The notes under the pieces are model-generated. The model saw nothing but the letters and a program-made list of their open reading frames with translations. It ran no database searches and was not told the DNA's origin. From positions 1-64,000 of the forward strand of contig JAXLXF010000023.1 in the NCBI GenBank assembly GCA_046328125.1: a stretch of 64,000 bases of DNA, in the 5' to 3' direction. Both the position numbers and the translations under genes were made by a program. Origin of the DNA: JADZEM01 sp046328125. Its GTDB lineage: Bacteria > Chloroflexota > UBA6077 > JACCZL01. Numbering within the stretch: the stretch's first letter is position 1; each line of letters starts with the position of its first letter. Shown piece by piece: positions 1 through 8,448 of this stretch.

Positions 1-1
1 T

Positions 2-163
2 GCGTATGTGCCTGATCTGCCGGGATGCGTTGCCACGGGCTACACGGTTGAAGAAGTCGAGCGTGAGATCCGTGAGGCCATCGAGTTTCATCTCGAAGGG
101 CTCCGCGACGCCGGCGAGCCGGTCCCAGAGCCGACCTCCAGCCTGACCTACGTCGAGGTCTGA
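2..163 (+). CDS. HicB-like antitoxin, C-terminal part (truncated by window edge)
   Basis: Only the last 53 codons lie in the window, in frame from base 2 to a TGA at 161-163. The visible residues include YVPDLPGCVATG, then TVEEVEREIREAIEFHLEGL, which is the typical end of the small HicB domain (strand, turn with PGC, helix). In known HicAB modules HicB neutralises the HicA mRNA interferase. No HicA-like gene follows before the next gene, so hicA, if present, must lie upstream of the window. The C-terminal DNA-binding domain of longer HicB proteins is absent. A solitary HicB-fold protein is an alternative. Family assignment is from motif recognition; the toxin link is inference. Confidence 0.72.
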   Translation, partial: AYVPDLPGCVATGYTVEEVEREIREAIEFHLEGLRDAGEPVPEPTSSLTYVEV

Positions 164-499
164 CGAGGGGCCGCACCGGCGTGCCCAAACAGCCGGCGTG
201 ACCGACACGGGCACAAGAGCTGCTGGCATCGGCCCAACGCGGTATCGACTGTTATGTCGCGCAGTATGTGTCGCCAGAAGGTCGTGTTTTGTCGTGCGGA
301 AATGCTGCTCGAACAGAAGACAGTGATGCCCCTGGTATTACGGTCAAGATAGTGCGCTCTTTCGTCAATATTTAGACAACATTCACCCAACTTTCATCTC
401 ACGTTCATCACAGCTCTTTCGGCATTCAGAGATACTGCGCCCGCGCCGCTCGTCATCCGGGTCGAGCGGTTCGGCTTGTATGCTGATCGGGAGGCTGCT
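164..499 (+). promoter_or_regulatory. Intergenic region with a Pho-box-like triple direct repeat
   Basis: This non-coding stretch is AT-rich from about 340 to 440. At 381-413 it holds three adjacent 11-base units: ATTCACCCAAC, TTTCATCTCAC and GTTCATCACAG. Their shared core is TTCAYC. A -10-like GATACT follows at 431-436, 17 bases after the third unit. Tandem 11-base TTCAYC-type repeats are the known layout of PhoB/PhoP boxes. The arrangement points to a phosphate-responsive promoter for the secreted protein starting at 500. No convincing gene was found between 164 and 475. Confidence 0.5.
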
Positions 500-997
500 G
501 TGCGCGCTCTGCTCGTCGCTCTCGCCATCGTGCTCGGCGCTGCTGCTGTGCCACACCTGCTCGGGCCGGCGGCACTTGCAGCCGGCGAGCCGAGCTCCGG
601 CGCGGTTCGCTCGCTGCCGTCATCGGACGGGTCCACGATTCACGCGCCGGCCGCCAAGAGCAAGAAGAAGAAAAGGAAGAAGGACAAGTCCGGCTCTGGC
701 TCAAACGAGTGGGCCGCCATCGACCCGATTGGCGAGGTCAACCACGGCAAGCAGGGGCTCGTGATCCACGCCGCCCTTTCGGACGCTGACCGTCACTGCA
801 CGTTCAAGATCAAGTGGCCCGACGGCAGCAAGACGTCGATGCCGGACATTCTGGCGAGCGCCGACAAGTCGTGCGGCTTCACGGTGGACGTGCCGGACAA
901 CGCCAGGAACTCTGGCGAGGCCAACATCGAGCTGCGGGTGATCCACGCGAACGGCAACGTCGTCGCCAACATCTCGCGCTCGTTCACCATCAAGTAG
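500..997 (+). CDS. Small secreted protein with lysine-rich linker and beta-type domain, function unknown
   Basis: I start at GTG 500 because GGGAGG at 489-494 is correctly spaced; the in-frame ATG at 476 has no ribosome site. The product is 165 residues. The first ~28 residues form a signal peptide (RALLVALAIVLG core, alanine-rich end). Next comes a flexible stretch with the basic run KSKKKKRKKDKSGSGS. The last ~90 residues have alternating beta-strand character and two cysteines (DRHC and DKSC) that could form a disulfide once exported. I do not recognise the family. The basic linker suggests binding to the cell surface, nucleic acid or phosphate polymer (inference). A Pho-box-like repeat lies upstream. 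Confidence 0.7.
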   Translation: MRALLVALAIVLGAAAVPHLLGPAALAAGEPSSGAVRSLPSSDGSTIHAPAAKSKKKKRKKDKSGSGSNEWAAIDPIGEVNHGKQGLVIHAALSDADRHCTFKIKWPDGSKTSMPDILASADKSCGFTVDVPDNARNSGEANIELRVIHANGNVVANISRSFTIK

Positions 998-1083
998 GAG
1001 CTGGATCTGGGAGCGGGAATTTCCGATCCTGGCCGCCTGGGAGTGACGCTACCGGGGCGACCACGATGGCCGCGCTCCCAGCG

Positions 1084-3576
1084 TCACACCGGTGGGCGGG
1101 AGACGTGGCCCAGGCGACGACCGACCTCGGCGCTCAGCGGCTCGACGGCGTCCGCGACCTGCCGGGCACGCTCCAGCAGCGCGCTCGGCAGCCCGGCCAG
1201 CCGCGCCACCTCGATGCCGAAGCTGCGGTCGGCGGCGCCGGCTTCGACGCGGTGCGGGAAGCGGATACCCTCGGGGCGCTCCTCCACCGTGGCTCTGAGG
1301 AGGGTTACCTGCGGCTGGACGTCCGCCAGCGCGGCTAGCTCGTGGTAGTGGGTCGCCAGGATCGCGCGGGGACGGGCCGGGCCGGTCGCCAGGTACTCCG
1401 CGACGGACCAGGCGATCGCCATGCCGTCGTGAGTGCTGGTCCCCCGCCCGATCTCGTCCAGCACGATCAGGCTCCGGTCCGTCGCGGCGCGCAGCACGGA
1501 GGCCGTCTCCTCCATCTCGATCATGAACGTCGAGCGCCCGCCGGCCAGGTCGTCCACCGCCCCGATCCGGGTGTAGATCCCGTCCACCAGCCCGATCCGG
1601 GCGGACGCCGCGGGCACGAACGAGCCGGCCTGCGCCAGCAGCACGATCAAGGCGACCTGCCGCATCCAGGTGCTCTTGCCGGCCATGTTCGGGCCGGTCA
1701 GCACGATCACCTGATCCCGTTCGCCGCGTGCTGCCAGCCGGGCGTCGTTCGGCTGAAACGCCCCGAGCACCTCGACCACCGGGTGCCGGCCGGCCTCGAT
1801 CTCCAGGAGATTGTCCTCGGCCATCTCTGGCCGGGTCCAGCCACGCTCGGCGGCGACCGTCGCGAAGGAGAGCAGCGCGTCGGCGGCGGCGAGGTGGCGA
1901 GCCAGGTCGCGCGCCGCGCCGGCCGCCTCGGCAGCGGCGCCTCGCAGCTCGGTCAGCAGCTCGCGCGTCTCCGCCGCGACCTCGGCCTCGGCCCCGGCTA
2001 GCTCCTGCGCATGCTCGTCTAGCTCGCGGGTGGAGTACCGCTCCACCTTCTGGAGTCCGCCGCGCCTGATCCACTCGGACGGCACGCGCGTGTTGAGCGG
2101 CACTTCCAGGAAGTAGCCCTGGGTGGCGTTCTGCTCCAGCTTCACCCGCGCGAGCCCCTGCGCCCGCCGCAGCCGCTCGGCGTACGCCGTCAGCCAGCCT
2201 TTCGCGTGATCGAGCCGGGCCAGTGCGTCGGCTAGACCGGGGCTGGCCGACGCCCGGAACGGACGCCCCGCGCCCGCCGTGTCGGCGCTGATGGAGCCGT
2301 CTACACCACCAGCGCCGCCGACCCGGCCATTACTCGACGCCAACACCGCCCCGACCCGCTCGGCAAACTCGGCCAGCGACGGGCGTGCGCGTCCCAGCGC
2401 ACGCAGGAACGGGCTCTGGCAGCCGGCCGTCACGCGCGCCAGCTCCGGCAGGGCCGCCGCTGCTTCTCCGAGTGCACGCAGGTCGTCCAGGCTGGCCCGT
2501 CGCGCGATCGCCCGGCCGGCCAGCCGTTCCAGGTCTGCCACCGCCGCGAGCTGCTCGGCCAGCGCCGCCCGCAGCCCGTCGTTCGCCGCCAGCTCGGCCA
2601 CGATCTGCTGCCTGACCCCGATGGTGCGCGGGTTGACCAGGGGCCGCAGCAGCCAGCCGCGCAGCATCCGTCGGCCCATCGGCGTGACGGTCCGGTCCAC
2701 GGTTCCGAGCAGGCTGCCGGCCCGCTCGCGGGTCCGCTCGGTCTCGACCAGCTCCAGGTGCCGCTGGGTGACGGCGTCCAGCCGCATCACCTCGTCCAGC
2801 GACACCGTCGTCGGCAGGTCGAGGACCGGCACCTCGGCGCCCTGGGTCTCTTCGAGGTAGCCGACGATCATCCCGACCGCGATCTCGGCGGCCGGCGTGT
2901 TGGACAGGTTAGCCTCTGGGAAGGCGCGCTGGAGCGTCCCGACGGCGCTCTCGCTTGGCCCGACGGGGGTGACCGGCCGCCGCGCCACTAGCGCGTCCGG
3001 GACGGGGCGGTCCACCGCCACGATGATCTCGGCCGGCTCCAGGCGCTGGATCTCGGCCGCGGCCTCGTCCAGGTCGAGCTCGGCCGCTTTCAGCTCGCCG
3101 GCCGCGACGTCCGTCCAGGCCAGTCCGAGCCGGTCCTCGAGCGGCGCGATGGCGACCAGATAGGTCGGGCGGTCCTCGCGGAGCAGGCGCGGGTCCGTCA
3201 CCGTGCCCGGCGTCAGGGTCCGGACCACGTCGCGCTGACGGATGCCCCCGCCGCCGCCACTGCCCGAGCCTCCTGGCTGGCTGCTCGACTCCTCTTCGGT
3301 CTCCTCGCAGACCGCCACCCGGTACCCTCGGCCCAGCAGGCGCGGCAGGAACGTGTCGAGGGCGTGGTGGGCGAACCCGCACTGGGAGACCGGCCCGGCC
3401 GAGCCGCCAGACGGCCGCTCGCCCAGCTTCAACCCGAGCTCGCGGGCCACCAGCTCGGCGTCCTCGAACAGCACCTCGTAGAAGGAGCCGACCCGGAACA
3501 GGATGATGACGCCCGGGTGGTCGTCCCGCAGCTGGAGGTACTGGTTGACCAGCTCGCCGTACTCACCTCGTGGCAT
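1084..3576 (-). CDS. mutS: DNA mismatch repair protein MutS
   Basis: 830 residues, close to family length. The mismatch-reading F-x-E motif is present in GSFYEV near residue 34. The ATPase domain carries the Walker A loop GPNMAGKST near residues 627-635 and the Walker B/signature segments LIVLDEIGRGTSTHDG and THYHEL. MutS recognises mispairs and small loops and, as an ATP-driven clamp, recruits MutL. No mutL is in this window. Odd point: a serine/glycine run (GGSGSGGGGG, around residue 110) replaces the usual connector between domains I and II. The ATG lies two bases beyond the recD2 stop, so the two genes are co-transcribed and probably translationally coupled. Confidence 0.97.
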   Translation of the reverse strand: MPRGEYGELVNQYLQLRDDHPGVIILFRVGSFYEVLFEDAELVARELGLKLGERPSGGSAGPVSQCGFAHHALDTFLPRLLGRGYRVAVCEETEEESSSQPGGSGSGGGGGIRQRDVVRTLTPGTVTDPRLLREDRPTYLVAIAPLEDRLGLAWTDVAAGELKAAELDLDEAAAEIQRLEPAEIIVAVDRPVPDALVARRPVTPVGPSESAVGTLQRAFPEANLSNTPAAEIAVGMIVGYLEETQGAEVPVLDLPTTVSLDEVMRLDAVTQRHLELVETERTRERAGSLLGTVDRTVTPMGRRMLRGWLLRPLVNPRTIGVRQQIVAELAANDGLRAALAEQLAAVADLERLAGRAIARRASLDDLRALGEAAAALPELARVTAGCQSPFLRALGRARPSLAEFAERVGAVLASSNGRVGGAGGVDGSISADTAGAGRPFRASASPGLADALARLDHAKGWLTAYAERLRRAQGLARVKLEQNATQGYFLEVPLNTRVPSEWIRRGGLQKVERYSTRELDEHAQELAGAEAEVAAETRELLTELRGAAAEAAGAARDLARHLAAADALLSFATVAAERGWTRPEMAEDNLLEIEAGRHPVVEVLGAFQPNDARLAARGERDQVIVLTGPNMAGKSTWMRQVALIVLLAQAGSFVPAASARIGLVDGIYTRIGAVDDLAGGRSTFMIEMEETASVLRAATDRSLIVLDEIGRGTSTHDGMAIAWSVAEYLATGPARPRAILATHYHELAALADVQPQVTLLRATVEERPEGIRFPHRVEAGAADRSFGIEVARLAGLPSALLERARQVADAVEPLSAEVGRRLGHVSRPPV

Positions 3577-3578
3577 GA

Positions 3579-6392
3579 TCAGTCCGGCCAGTCGTCGGGC
3601 ATCGGATCGTAGATCGCCTCCGAGCCGTCGTCGAGCATGGCAGCGCCATCATCCATCCACGAAGGTGCGTCGCGGGGGACTACCGTGACATCGCGGGGGG
3701 GCGCACCGGGGGCCGTACCGGGGGGCGCACCGGGAGCCGCACCGGGGGGCGCACCGGGGGGCGCAATAAATTGCGCCCGTACAAGGTCCGTCCTGGTAGG
3801 GGCGCGATTCATCGCGCCCCGATCCGGTGCGCCCCGACTGATCTCCGCTCCGGCCTCCTGACTCCTGGCTCCTGATTCCTGGCTCCTGGCTCCTGGCTCC
3901 TCCCCCGCTCGCAGCAGCACCGGCAGGCCCGTCACCCGCTCCTGATCGCGGGTCCGGGCGACGGCCTCACGGATGGCGGCCTCGTCGCCGACGACGACGA
4001 CCGCCCGCCTGGCGCGGGTGATCGCGGTGTACAACAGGTTGCGGCTCAGGATCGGCCCGAAGCTCGAAGACGCCAGCACCACCACCCCCGGCCACTCGCT
4101 GCCCTGCGCCCGGTGGACCGTCAGACCGTAGGCGTGATCCAGGTCGAGCAGGTCAACCGCCCCGTATTGAACCACCCGCCCATCACCGAAATCGACCTTC
4201 AGGCCGGTTGCGCCGTCGATCTCCACGACGGTGCCCGTGTCGCCGTTGAACACGCCGAGCAGGTAATTGTTGTGGGTCTGGATCACCCGGTCGCCCGCCC
4301 GGAGCGAGAGCGCACCGTGCGGACGCTCGGGCTGGCCGCGCGCTGGGTTCAGCCGCTCCTGCAGCATCCCGTTGAGCGTCTGGCAGACCCGCACTAGCGG
4401 CGCAATCGCTTGGATCTCGCCGCTCGGGACGCCGAGCAGGCGCGGTAGCCGCACAGCCGCCCACTCCGCAGCCACCGCCGCCACCCGCGCGGCCGGCGCG
4501 GCCACGAACACGCAGTCCGAGCCGCCACGCTCGGCCGGCAGGCTGAGCGCCGTGACCGTGCCCATCTCCGGCAGCAGCCCCTGGCGGATGCGGTGGGCGT
4601 TGGTCACGATCTGGCTGCGCGCGGCCTGACGGAACACCGTCTCCAGCCGGGCGGCCGGCACCCGCCCGCTCGCCAGTACGTCACGGAGCACCTGGCCCGG
4701 TCCGACGCTCGGCAGCTGGTCGGCGTCCCCCACCAGGATCAGCTGGCTGCCCGGCCCGACGGCGCGCACCACCGCCCGCGCGAGCTGGGTGTCCAGCATG
4801 CTGGCCTCGTCCACGATCAACGTGTCGCACGGCAGCGGGTCGTCCGGGCCGTGACGGAAGCCACGCGGGCCGGCCCCGAGCAATCGGTGGAGCGTCCGGG
4901 CTTCTAACCCCACCACCTCGCCGAGCCGGCGGGCCGCCTTGCCGGTCGGGGCGGCCAGCGACACGGTCCTTCCGAGCGCCTGGAGACAGCGGACCAGCGC
5001 CCGCGTCGTGGTGGTCTTGCCGACGCCCGGGCCACCGGTCAGCACGAAGCAGCCGCTCGTCGCGGCGGTTGCCACGGCCTGCCGCTGCTCGTCGGAGAGG
5101 GTGCGCGCCTCACGGTCGGCGGCCAGCCACCGCTCGACCCGGTTGGCGGGCAGCCCACGTCGGCGCGCCAGCCCGAGCAGCCGCCGGGCCAGATCCTCCT
5201 CGACCCGGACCAGGCCGGCCAGCCCGATCCCAAGCCCGGGCTCGTCATCGCTGGACGTTGGGGCGGGGGGAAGGTCGTCCGGGGTGTAGATGCGCACGCG
5301 TCCGGGCCGGGTGCCCTCACCCCCCAACCCCCTCTCCCTGTGCGCGGGAGAGGGGGAGGCGGACGGACTGTCCGGCGTGGGCGTGATGAATTGCGCCCCT
5401 ACGTCGGGCGTTCTGGTAGGGGCGCGATTTATCGCGCCCCCATCCGTCGCTCCCCCCTCTCCGCGCACGGGGGAGGGGGCCGGGGGGAGGGGGCCTTCGT
5501 CCATCCGGCGTACCGCGATCGAGCCACCGGCCAGGAGCTGCACCACGCCGCTCTCCACCAGCTCCAGCGGCACGTCGGCGAGGCTGGCGGCAGCCTCGGC
5601 GAGCAGCGCGCGTGTCAGCCGGGTGTGGCCGTTCTGGCCGGCTTCGATGAGCGCCGCCTGGATCGCGCCCTGGACCCGGACCGGCGCGGTGTGGCGCACC
5701 CCGCGGTCCATCCCGAGCCGGTCCGCCGAGGCAAAGCCCAGTCCCGGCACGTCCGCCACCAGCCGGTACGGGTTGGCGCTCAAGATCTTCACCGCGTCCG
5801 TGCCGTACGTCGCGAGCAGGCGGGGCGCAAACCGGGTGTCCAGGGCGTGCTCGGCCAGGAACGCCATCACGTCGCGGAGCGCCCGGTGCTCGGCCCAGGC
5901 CGTCGCGATCCCCCGCGCCCGCTGTGGCCCGATCCCCGGCACCTCGCGGACCCGCTCGGGCGTGGCATCCAGCACGTCCAGCGTCCGCTCGCCGAACGTC
6001 CCGACGATCCGCTTCGCGAGCACCGGCCCGATCTGCTTGACCAACCCAGACCCCAGGTACCGCACGATCCCGTCCACGTCGCTCGGGCGCCGGACTTCGG
6101 CCTCGGTCGGGCGGAACTGCGCGCCGTGGCGCGGATCGGTCTGCCAGCGCCCGCGCAGCGCCAGGATCTCGCCGGGCTGGGCGGCCGGCAATGTCCCGAC
6201 CACGGCGATCGGCTCGCGTCGCCCGCGCACGCGCAGCCGCACCACGCTGAAGCCGTTGGTCGGGTTGTAGAACGTGATCCGCTCGACCGTGCCTTCCAGT
6301 GCGACTTCCGGCCCTGATGCAAGACCCGGTGTAGGCCCAGCAGCAGGCCCAGACGCGGGTCTCGATGGCGGCGGTCGGCGATCGGTCGGCAC
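3579..6392 (-). CDS. recD2: RecD2-type ATP-dependent DNA helicase with repeat-derived insert and tail
   Basis: 937 residues, about 200 more than usual RecD2. The N-terminal OB-like region (LEGTVERITFYNPTNGFSVV) and helix-hairpin-helix repeats (VREVPGIGPQRARGIA) come first. The SF1B helicase core follows, with Walker A GGPGVGKTTTTR near residue 450, DEASMLD, and the late motif YGLTVHRAQGSEWPGV. RecD2 unwinds DNA 5'-3' and acts in repair and fork recovery. Two blocks do not belong to the family: about 60 residues encoded by 5314-5493, between the HhH region and helicase core, and the Gly/Pro/Ala/Ser-rich C-terminus encoded by about 3695-3902. Both are translated dispersed repeats that keep the frame. 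The start is GTG 6392 with a weak ribosome site. Confidence 0.93.
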   Translation of the reverse strand: MPTDRRPPPSRPASGPAAGPTPGLASGPEVALEGTVERITFYNPTNGFSVVRLRVRGRREPIAVVGTLPAAQPGEILALRGRWQTDPRHGAQFRPTEAEVRRPSDVDGIVRYLGSGLVKQIGPVLAKRIVGTFGERTLDVLDATPERVREVPGIGPQRARGIATAWAEHRALRDVMAFLAEHALDTRFAPRLLATYGTDAVKILSANPYRLVADVPGLGFASADRLGMDRGVRHTAPVRVQGAIQAALIEAGQNGHTRLTRALLAEAAASLADVPLELVESGVVQLLAGGSIAVRRMDEGPLPPAPSPVRGEGGATDGGAINRAPTRTPDVGAQFITPTPDSPSASPSPAHRERGLGGEGTRPGRVRIYTPDDLPPAPTSSDDEPGLGIGLAGLVRVEEDLARRLLGLARRRGLPANRVERWLAADREARTLSDEQRQAVATAATSGCFVLTGGPGVGKTTTTRALVRCLQALGRTVSLAAPTGKAARRLGEVVGLEARTLHRLLGAGPRGFRHGPDDPLPCDTLIVDEASMLDTQLARAVVRAVGPGSQLILVGDADQLPSVGPGQVLRDVLASGRVPAARLETVFRQAARSQIVTNAHRIRQGLLPEMGTVTALSLPAERGGSDCVFVAAPAARVAAVAAEWAAVRLPRLLGVPSGEIQAIAPLVRVCQTLNGMLQERLNPARGQPERPHGALSLRAGDRVIQTHNNYLLGVFNGDTGTVVEIDGATGLKVDFGDGRVVQYGAVDLLDLDHAYGLTVHRAQGSEWPGVVVLASSSFGPILSRNLLYTAITRARRAVVVVGDEAAIREAVARTRDQERVTGLPVLLRAGEEPGARSQESGARSQEAGAEISRGAPDRGAMNRAPTRTDLVRAQFIAPPGAPPGAAPGAPPGTAPGAPPRDVTVVPRDAPSWMDDGAAMLDDGSEAIYDPMPDDWPD
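3695..3902. repeat. Repeat cluster inside the recD2 3' end: GC tandem, REP pair, CTCCTGG array
   Basis: Three repeat types are adjacent. At 3695-3763, units of about 14 bases related to GGGGGGCGCACCGG give an Ala/Gly/Pro tract. At 3759-3820 there is a REP pair: a palindrome GGGCGCAATAAATTGCGCCC, a short spacer, then GTAG and GGGCGCGATTCATCGCGCCC. At 3855-3902 a heptad array of CTCCTGG type follows. All are read through in frame by recD2. Confidence 0.85.
5314..5493. repeat. Composite repeat island inside recD2 (C/G palindrome, REP pair, C/G palindrome)
   Basis: At 5314-5358 is a CCCTCACCCCCCAACCCCCT...GAGAGGGGGAG palindrome. At 5379-5439 two facing palindromes are joined by a short spacer, the right one preceded by GTAG. 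At 5450-5493 a second C/G palindrome follows. The island is 180 bases, a multiple of three, and has no stop in the recD2 frame. It encodes the family-atypical insert between the HhH and helicase parts. Confidence 0.85.
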
Positions 6393-6508
6393 GCGAGCAT
6401 CCCAGACAGACGGAGTTGCCTTAAGGGTACCGCCCTCCAGGGGTCGTGCGCGCGTTGCGCTGGCAGAACCGCGTCACGAGTTGCCGGGCCAGCTTCGCGT
6501 GCCGCGGG

Positions 6509-7108
6509 TCAGGTGTCGGCCGCGTCCACCAGCGCCCGCCCGACCATCTCCTCGATCGTCGCCCCGGTCGCCCGGAATCGCTCGATCAACTGCCGCGCGG
6601 AGTCGGGCAGGAGCGGCTCGTGCCCGAGTGCCGAGCCCCAGCCCCAGAGAACCAGCAGGCCGGGCCGCTCGTCAGTCGTCTCGTGAATCGTCAGGAGGAC
6701 GAGGTCGGACTGCCCGTGCAGGCTCGCGCGATGGTACGCGAGGGCCAGCCCCTGGCAAGCCGCGTGCGTCGCGGGGGTGCCGTCCACCACGATCGCGCAG
6801 GCGTGACGGACCGGCGCCAGCATTCGCTCGAAGAGCGCGAGTCGCCGGTAGACGCGGCAGACCGGCAGCTCGCGGTACTGCTCGGGCGAGCCGGGCATCT
6901 GCGCCGTCTGACGGTACGCCTCGAACGCCTCACGGCTGTCCCACTCCGCGACGTAGAGCAGCGAGGTCCGGTCGTCGAGCGGCTGATACAGCCTGGCGCT
7001 GCGCCGGCCGTCGATGCCATGCCCAGAGAGGTGCGCGATCGCCTGTTGGACGATCGCACCGGCGTGCTCCGGCTGTGGACGCAGCGTGCAGACAACCGTG
7101 ATGCTCAA
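6509..7108 (-). CDS. Antibiotic-biosynthesis-monooxygenase (ABM)-like dimeric ferredoxin-fold protein
   Basis: The segment SITVVCTLRPQPEHAGAIVQ ... YQPLDDRTSLLYVAEWDSREAFEAYRQT is the pattern of the ABM/quinol-monooxygenase fold (one strand, helix, and the xxYxxEWxSxEAFxxY block). The following ~100 residues (HACAIVVDGTPATHAACQGLALA ... ETTDERPGLLVLWGW) are not a part I recognise. The open frame extends upstream to 7273, but that stretch is translated heptad repeat, so I place the start at TTG 7108, where homology-like sequence begins (SITVV). The ribosome site there is poor. Product about 199 residues. Substrate unknown; small oxidoreductase or cofactor-independent monooxygenase is the best guess. 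Confidence 0.6.
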   Translation of the reverse strand: MSITVVCTLRPQPEHAGAIVQQAIAHLSGHGIDGRRSARLYQPLDDRTSLLYVAEWDSREAFEAYRQTAQMPGSPEQYRELPVCRVYRRLALFERMLAPVRHACAIVVDGTPATHAACQGLALAYHRASLHGQSDLVLLTIHETTDERPGLLVLWGWGSALGHEPLLPDSARQLIERFRATGATIEEMVGRALVDAADT

Positions 7109-7194
7109 GGACGATCCAGCGATGCCGTGGGAGCGCGACGCGGCGGACGGCGTTGGTGAAAGAACGGCGACAAGGAGGCCGGGGGGACGGCGGG

Positions 7195-7367
7195 GGCGAG
7201 TTGCGAGTTGCGAGTTGCGAGTAGCGAGTAGCGAGGGGCGAGCACTCCGTGTCATCCCGCTCACCATTGTCATCCTGAGCTCGCGAACAGCAGGATCTCA
7301 CAGCCCTGCCCCGCTCTCAGGCGATCGTGCCACTCCGGTGGGAGATCCTTCGCGAGATCAGGATGAC
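7195..7367. repeat. Heptad array plus inverted GTCATCCTGA repeat
   Basis: At 7195-7243 the heptads GAGTTGC and GAGTAGC are iterated about seven times. At 7269-7299 the motif begins GTCATCCTGA and ends GGATCTC. At 7342-7367 the inverse begins GAGATCC and ends TCAGGATGAC. The two halves form an inverted pair around about 42 bases. This spacer between divergent genes holds no other gene. Confidence 0.8.
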
Positions 7368-7401
7368 AAGACTGCGGGCGAGGCGAAGCCTGGGACATGG
7401 C

Positions 7402-7445
7402 TTGACGCCAATCGCTCACTGATCGGATAATCGCGATTATCCGAT
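7402..7445 (+). promoter_or_regulatory. Promoter with perfect 24-bp palindromic operator overlapping the -10 box
   Basis: A -35 TTGACG (7402-7407) and a -10 GATAAT (7426-7431) are separated by 18 bases. The sequence 7422-7445 is a perfect palindrome: ATCGGATAATCG followed by its exact reverse complement. The -10 box lies wholly inside the palindrome, so a bound dimer would block RNA polymerase. The palindrome ends 15 bases before the ATG of an ArsR-family fusion gene, which suggests autorepression. GGGGAGG at 7450-7456 is the ribosome site. Confidence 0.8.
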
Positions 7446-7460
7446 GATCGGGGAGGCAGT

Positions 7461-8312
7461 ATGCCGGCGACCAGGCCCGGGTTGTCCGCTGCTGAAGCGC
7501 GCGCGGTCCGGATGCTGCGCGCACTCGCCAATCCGGCCCGCTTCCGCATCGTGCAGCTGCTCGCCGAGCAGAAGGACTGCACCGCCTCGCAGCTCGGCCA
7601 GGAGCTGACGGTAGCCCAGTCCACCCTCTCCGAGCACCTTTCCGCCCTGCGCGAGGCCGGCATCGTCCAGCCCAGCGGCGACGGTCCGCACCGCTACTTC
7701 TGCGTGGACCCGGGCGCACTGGACTTTCTGGCGGCCTACCTGAGCGGCCTCGGACAGCGAGCGAGATCGTGGTCTGGCCTGGTGCGGCACGTCGAGATGG
7801 AGGGGAGCGTGCAGATTCGTGGTGCGACGGCGGGCGACGCGGCGGCGATCGCCCGCATCTACAACCAGGGCATCGAGGATCGCGTGGCGACGCTGGAGAC
7901 GGCACTCCGTAGCTCGGAGGAGCGCGCCGAGTGGATGGCGGCGAAGGGGCCGCGCCACCCGGTCCTGGTCGCGGTTGACGCGTCCGCTAGCGACGGCGGC
8001 GCCGTGCTCGGCTGGGCGTCCCTCAACTCGTTCAACCCCAGACCGGCGTACGACCACGTAGTGGATCTCTCGATCTACGTCGGGCGCGAGCATCGCGGGC
8101 GCGGCATCGGCGATGCGTTGCTCGGTGCGCTGGAGGAGCGGGCGCGGGCGCTCGGCTACCACAAGATGGTGCTGGCCGCCTTCCCCACGAACGCGCCGGG
8201 CATGCGCCTGTACGAGCGGCACGGCTTCGTGACCGTCGGGATCTACAAGGAGCAGGGGATGCTGGACGGCCGCTGGATCGACGTGATCGTGATGGAGAAG
8301 CTGTTCTCCTGA
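7461..8312 (+). CDS. ArsR-family repressor fused to ArsN1/phosphinothricin-type GNAT N-acetyltransferase
   Basis: 283 residues in two domains. Residues 1-95 are an ArsR winged helix (LRALANPARFRIVQLLAEQ, then SQLGQELTVAQSTLSEHLSA as recognition helix). Residues 112-283 are a GNAT enzyme of the phosphinothricin/arsinothricin acetyltransferase type: IRGATAGDAAAIARIYNQGI, RHPVLVAV, acetyl-CoA loop EHRGRGIGDALL and GYHKMVLAAFPTNAPGMRLY. ArsN1 relatives acetylate the amino group of arsinothricin or phosphinothricin. I see no obvious ArsR As(III) CxC motif in the sensor part, so the ligand may be sensed by the enzyme domain (inference). A single gene would thus provide detection and resistance. The operator and ribosome site directly upstream support this start. 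Confidence 0.88.
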   Translation: MPATRPGLSAAEARAVRMLRALANPARFRIVQLLAEQKDCTASQLGQELTVAQSTLSEHLSALREAGIVQPSGDGPHRYFCVDPGALDFLAAYLSGLGQRARSWSGLVRHVEMEGSVQIRGATAGDAAAIARIYNQGIEDRVATLETALRSSEERAEWMAAKGPRHPVLVAVDASASDGGAVLGWASLNSFNPRPAYDHVVDLSIYVGREHRGRGIGDALLGALEERARALGYHKMVLAAFPTNAPGMRLYERHGFVTVGIYKEQGMLDGRWIDVIVMEKLFS

Positions 8313-8448
8313 GCCACCCGCGCCCAGACAGCTCATGTCTTCCGCTCGCGGGACAGGAGGCGGGCTGGAGTGAGGCTTTTCACCCTGGCGCCCCACGCCG
8401 GGACTACAATCCTCCGGATGCAACGATGCTCCCGACAGGAGGTGTGCC

